Below, piece by piece: positions 6,182 through 7,486 of a stretch of DNA of 7,486 nucleotides (the stretch's first letter is position 1; every line of letters begins with the position of its first letter). The translations under genes and the position numbers were made by a program. This DNA comes from Chloroflexota bacterium (GTDB lineage: Bacteria; Chloroflexota; UBA6077): NCBI GenBank assembly GCA_021788565.1, contig JAJYKO010000244.1:1-7486 (forward strand), read 5' to 3'. The notes beneath the pieces were generated by a model that was given only the letters and a program-made list of their open reading frames with translations, was not told the origin of the DNA and ran no database searches.

Positions 6182-6227
6182 TGACGTCACCAGCCGCATA
6201 GCATAGTCATAAGTTGACGTCTGTCAA
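6182..6227 (-). promoter_or_regulatory. Promoter with candidate operator for the substrate-binding protein gene
   Basis: On the minus strand a perfect TTGACA (6222-6227) and a weaker TATGCT (6200-6205) are 16 bp apart, giving a start near 6193 and a leader of about 107 nt. The -35 box is one half of an inverted repeat TTGAC-N4-GTCAA (6214-6227). A second, perfectly palindromic TGACGTCA lies at 6182-6189 near or just after the transcription start. The shared TGACGTC cores are 33 bp apart, about three helical turns. A repressor bound at both could block the promoter; no regulator gene is visible here. Confidence 0.55.
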
Positions 6228-6464
6228 GTGTTCAGTGCCCAAATGCACAAATTCCGGCCCAAATTCGCTGGAATGCCGCAAGCATGTATATCCATACCAT
6301 AAGTCTGTATCACCAGTATAAGTGCTTCAGATCTCGCCTAGACACCATTGGAGACCAATTCTTATGGCACGCTCCTTGCATCAACCAACTGGCGGCAGGA
6401 TTTCCCCACTCTGTTTCCCTATGCTGATTACCGTGTCACGGATGATGAAAAAGGGAGTAAGTCA
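6228..6464 (+). promoter_or_regulatory. Intergenic region and probable leader upstream of superoxide dismutase
   Basis: No gene is supported here. TATAAG at 6317-6322 is a good -10 match, but the matching -35 (ATACCA, 6294-6299) is poor, so the promoter may need an activator; the start would be near 6329 and the leader about 136 nt. The stretch 6280-6325 is AT-rich for the window, and ATAAGT occurs at 6299-6304 and 6318-6323, 19 bp apart. The gene's ribosome binding site is AAGGGAG (6451-6457), about 7 nt before ATG 6465. No iron-regulator box could be assigned. Confidence 0.35.
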
Positions 6465-7058
6465 ATGGCAGACACCTACACCGCGCAGACCATGGATCCA
6501 CGGCTTCACAACCTGAACGGCATCTCGGCGAACCAGATTGACCAGCACTGGACACTCTACCAGGGATACGTCAACAAGACTAATGAGCTGTGGGGCGTGC
6601 TGGAGCAGGCCGACAGGTCAAAGGCCAACCAGACCTACAGCCCTATCCGCGAGGCAAAGGTCGAACTCTCCTTCGCGTGGGACGGGGTTATCTTGCACGA
6701 GTACTACTTCGACAACCTGGGTGGTGGAGGGAATCCCCCCGATGCCGTTCGCAGGGTGTTTGAGTCAGCGTACGGCTCGTACGATGCCTGGGTGGAGGAC
6801 TTCAAGGCTTCCGGCATCTCCGCTCGTGGCTGGGTCATAACCTCGTGGGACCCGAAGGCCAACCGCGTGTTCAACTACGTCGCGGACTCCCACAACACTT
6901 ACGGCATCTGGAACGCGAGCCCTCTCCTGGTCCTCGACACCTACGAGCACGCCTACATGATCGACTACGGCGTCAAGCGGCCGGCGTACATCGATGCCTT
7001 CATGAACAACATCGACTGGAACGTCGTAGCTCAGCGGTTGGCCGCGGTCAAGAAATAG
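6465..7058 (+). CDS. Superoxide dismutase, Fe/Mn family
   Basis: This 197-residue protein has the all-helical N-terminal and alpha/beta C-terminal domains of iron/manganese superoxide dismutase, which converts superoxide to oxygen and hydrogen peroxide. All four metal ligands are visible: His28 (IDQHW), His78 (ILHEYYFDNL), Asp158 and His162 (DTYEHAY, the family signature, with Tyr for the usual Trp). The KHHQxYV segment is replaced by LYQGYV, with one residue fewer. The outer-sphere position held by Gln in bacterial Mn enzymes appears to be His143 (ADSHN), as in archaeal Fe or cambialistic enzymes, so metal preference is uncertain. ATG 6465 is chosen for its ribosome binding site and the family-typical length; the frame stays open upstream to 6348, but that part shows no family similarity and has no ribosome binding site. 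It lacks a signal peptide, so it is cytoplasmic, and it appears monocistronic. Confidence 0.93.
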   Translation: MADTYTAQTMDPRLHNLNGISANQIDQHWTLYQGYVNKTNELWGVLEQADRSKANQTYSPIREAKVELSFAWDGVILHEYYFDNLGGGGNPPDAVRRVFESAYGSYDAWVEDFKASGISARGWVITSWDPKANRVFNYVADSHNTYGIWNASPLLVLDTYEHAYMIDYGVKRPAYIDAFMNNIDWNVVAQRLAAVKK

Positions 7059-7059
7059 G

Positions 7060-7134
7060 AGCGAAAGCTCGATCTGGTAGGGTCATGGCCTGCCTTGAAA
7101 CCTAAGGAGTCGCTCTGTGGATTCGGGGCAGGCC
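7060..7134 (+). other. Hairpins after the superoxide dismutase gene
   Basis: Just past the stop codon is a small GAGC-GAAA-GCTC hairpin with a GNRA tetraloop (7060-7071). Farther on, GGCCTGCC (7087-7094) pairs perfectly with GGCAGGCC (7127-7134) across 32 nt. Neither is followed by a T-run, so they are not canonical terminators, but they may protect or end the mRNA. Confidence 0.4.
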
Positions 7135-7147
7135 TCCATCGCAGGTC

Positions 7148-7288
7148 AGGGTCTTTTAGTTGTCATGCTGAGCGTCAGCGAAGGATCTCTCCAGCCACGA
7201 GGAGATGCTTCGCTGACGCTCAGCATGACACGGTAGCGACCTCGGCGATACACTTCACGGCTTCGGAGAGGGAACACTAAAAGACCCT
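7148..7288. repeat. MITE-like element with 13-bp terminal inverted repeats
   Basis: AGGGTCTTTTAGT (7148-7160) is perfectly inverted at 7276-7288 (ACTAAAAGACCCT), bounding 141 bp with no coding capacity. Directly inside the left end is a large palindrome (7161-7183 with 7208-7230). The octamer CCTCCATC at 7133-7140 recurs at 7286-7293, but it is 7 bp off the left end and overlaps the right one, so it is only a weak target-duplication candidate. A non-autonomous insertion element is the best reading; a composite extragenic repeat is the alternative. Confidence 0.55.
7161..7230. repeat. Large palindromic extragenic repeat (GTCATGCTGAGCG family)
   Basis: Two perfect 23-bp arms (7161-7183 and 7208-7230) begin TGTCATGCTGAGCG and end CGCTCAGCATGACA. 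After a single mismatch, five more pairs (ATCTC with GAGAT) continue the stem. From memory, repeats reading TCATGCTGAGCG..CGAAG..ATCTC are dispersed in many copies in several bacterial phyla. The minus-strand frame across it reads MLSVSEAS, a frequent false gene product from such repeats. Confidence 0.7.
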
Positions 7289-7486
7289 CCATCTCCGGTG
7301 AAGACCGTTGCTTCCGGGCTGAGCTTCTGGTAAAGTGGCGGGGTCTGGCAAGCCAGGGCCTGAATCTTTTGTGGCACACAGCATGCTTGCCTTCAACTCC
7401 AGTTCGGTTGTTCTCCGCCATTGGCTGCGCCCCGGGGTTCGTGCCGACGCCTAGACATAGGCCGCCGAGGGCCACAATATACGCGC
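7289..7486. other. Unassigned right-end region
   Basis: No gene, tRNA or terminator could be supported in these 198 bases. Weak promoter-like boxes TTGCTT and TAAAGT, 17 bp apart on the plus strand (7309-7337), match the consensus at only 3 and 4 of 6 positions. A short CTGG-CAAG-CCAG hairpin follows. The stretch may be the upstream region of a gene beyond the edge. Confidence 0.3.

Noticed and set aside
4869..6201. Plus-strand frames opposite the substrate-binding protein gene
   Set aside because: Antisense shadows of an Ala-rich, GC-rich coding sequence; no ribosome binding site or family match.
7146..7475. Minus-strand frame of 109 codons at the right end
   Set aside because: It is built on the palindromic repeat (MLSVSEAS and LTLSMTT pieces), a common false gene product.
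7425..7486. GGGTTCGTGCC, resembling a tRNA T-loop
   Set aside because: No T-stem, acceptor stem or anticodon arm can be drawn around it on either strand.
1..7486. CRISPR array, prophage genes, toxin-antitoxin pair or defence system
   Set aside because: No regularly spaced repeats, integrase, phage structural genes or paired small genes were seen on either strand.

Overview
This GC-rich window looks like a chromosomal segment from a Chloroflexota-type bacterium, possibly a metagenome-assembled genome. That is an inference from style: two lipoproteins with long Ala/Pro/Ser/Thr linkers, a bacterial PAC2-family protein, a short-form Fe/Mn superoxide dismutase, and hairpin repeats between genes. 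No rRNA, tRNA, CRISPR array or intact transposase was seen, and no single marker fixes the lineage.

Layout. A cold-shock-domain gene runs off the left edge on the minus strand (1-261). Its GTG start and strong ribosome binding site are clear, and about 294 nt of apparently structured leader separates it from a good sigma70-type promoter. A second sigma70-type promoter lies back to back with that one and fires rightward. Its -10 box ends 6 nt before the ATG of a PAC2-family gene, so that mRNA is probably leaderless. A plus-strand gene cluster follows with short gaps: PAC2 protein, small cupin, zinc-type MDR oxidoreductase and a secreted glycoside hydrolase-like lipoprotein (638-4686). It ends in a REP-like hairpin and a very strong bidirectional terminator.

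Converging on that terminator from the right is a single minus-strand gene for a branched-chain amino-acid-type ABC substrate-binding lipoprotein (4788-6086). It has its own promoter with an inverted repeat over the -35 box, and no permease or ATPase gene is beside it. Divergent from it is a single Fe/Mn-family superoxide dismutase gene (6465-7058). The last 430 bases hold no convincing gene. They contain inverted repeats, including a compact MITE-like element (7148-7288) whose 13-bp terminal inverted repeats enclose a 23-bp-arm palindrome.

The genes do not form one obvious pathway. Cupin and MDR are tightly coupled and may act on the same small-molecule chemistry; the PAC2 protein and the secreted hydrolase look like general housekeeping and envelope functions. 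No clearly new multi-gene system was recognised. The most unusual items are the structured leader of the cold-shock gene, the back-to-back promoters with a leaderless PAC2 mRNA, and the nested inverted-repeat element near the right end.
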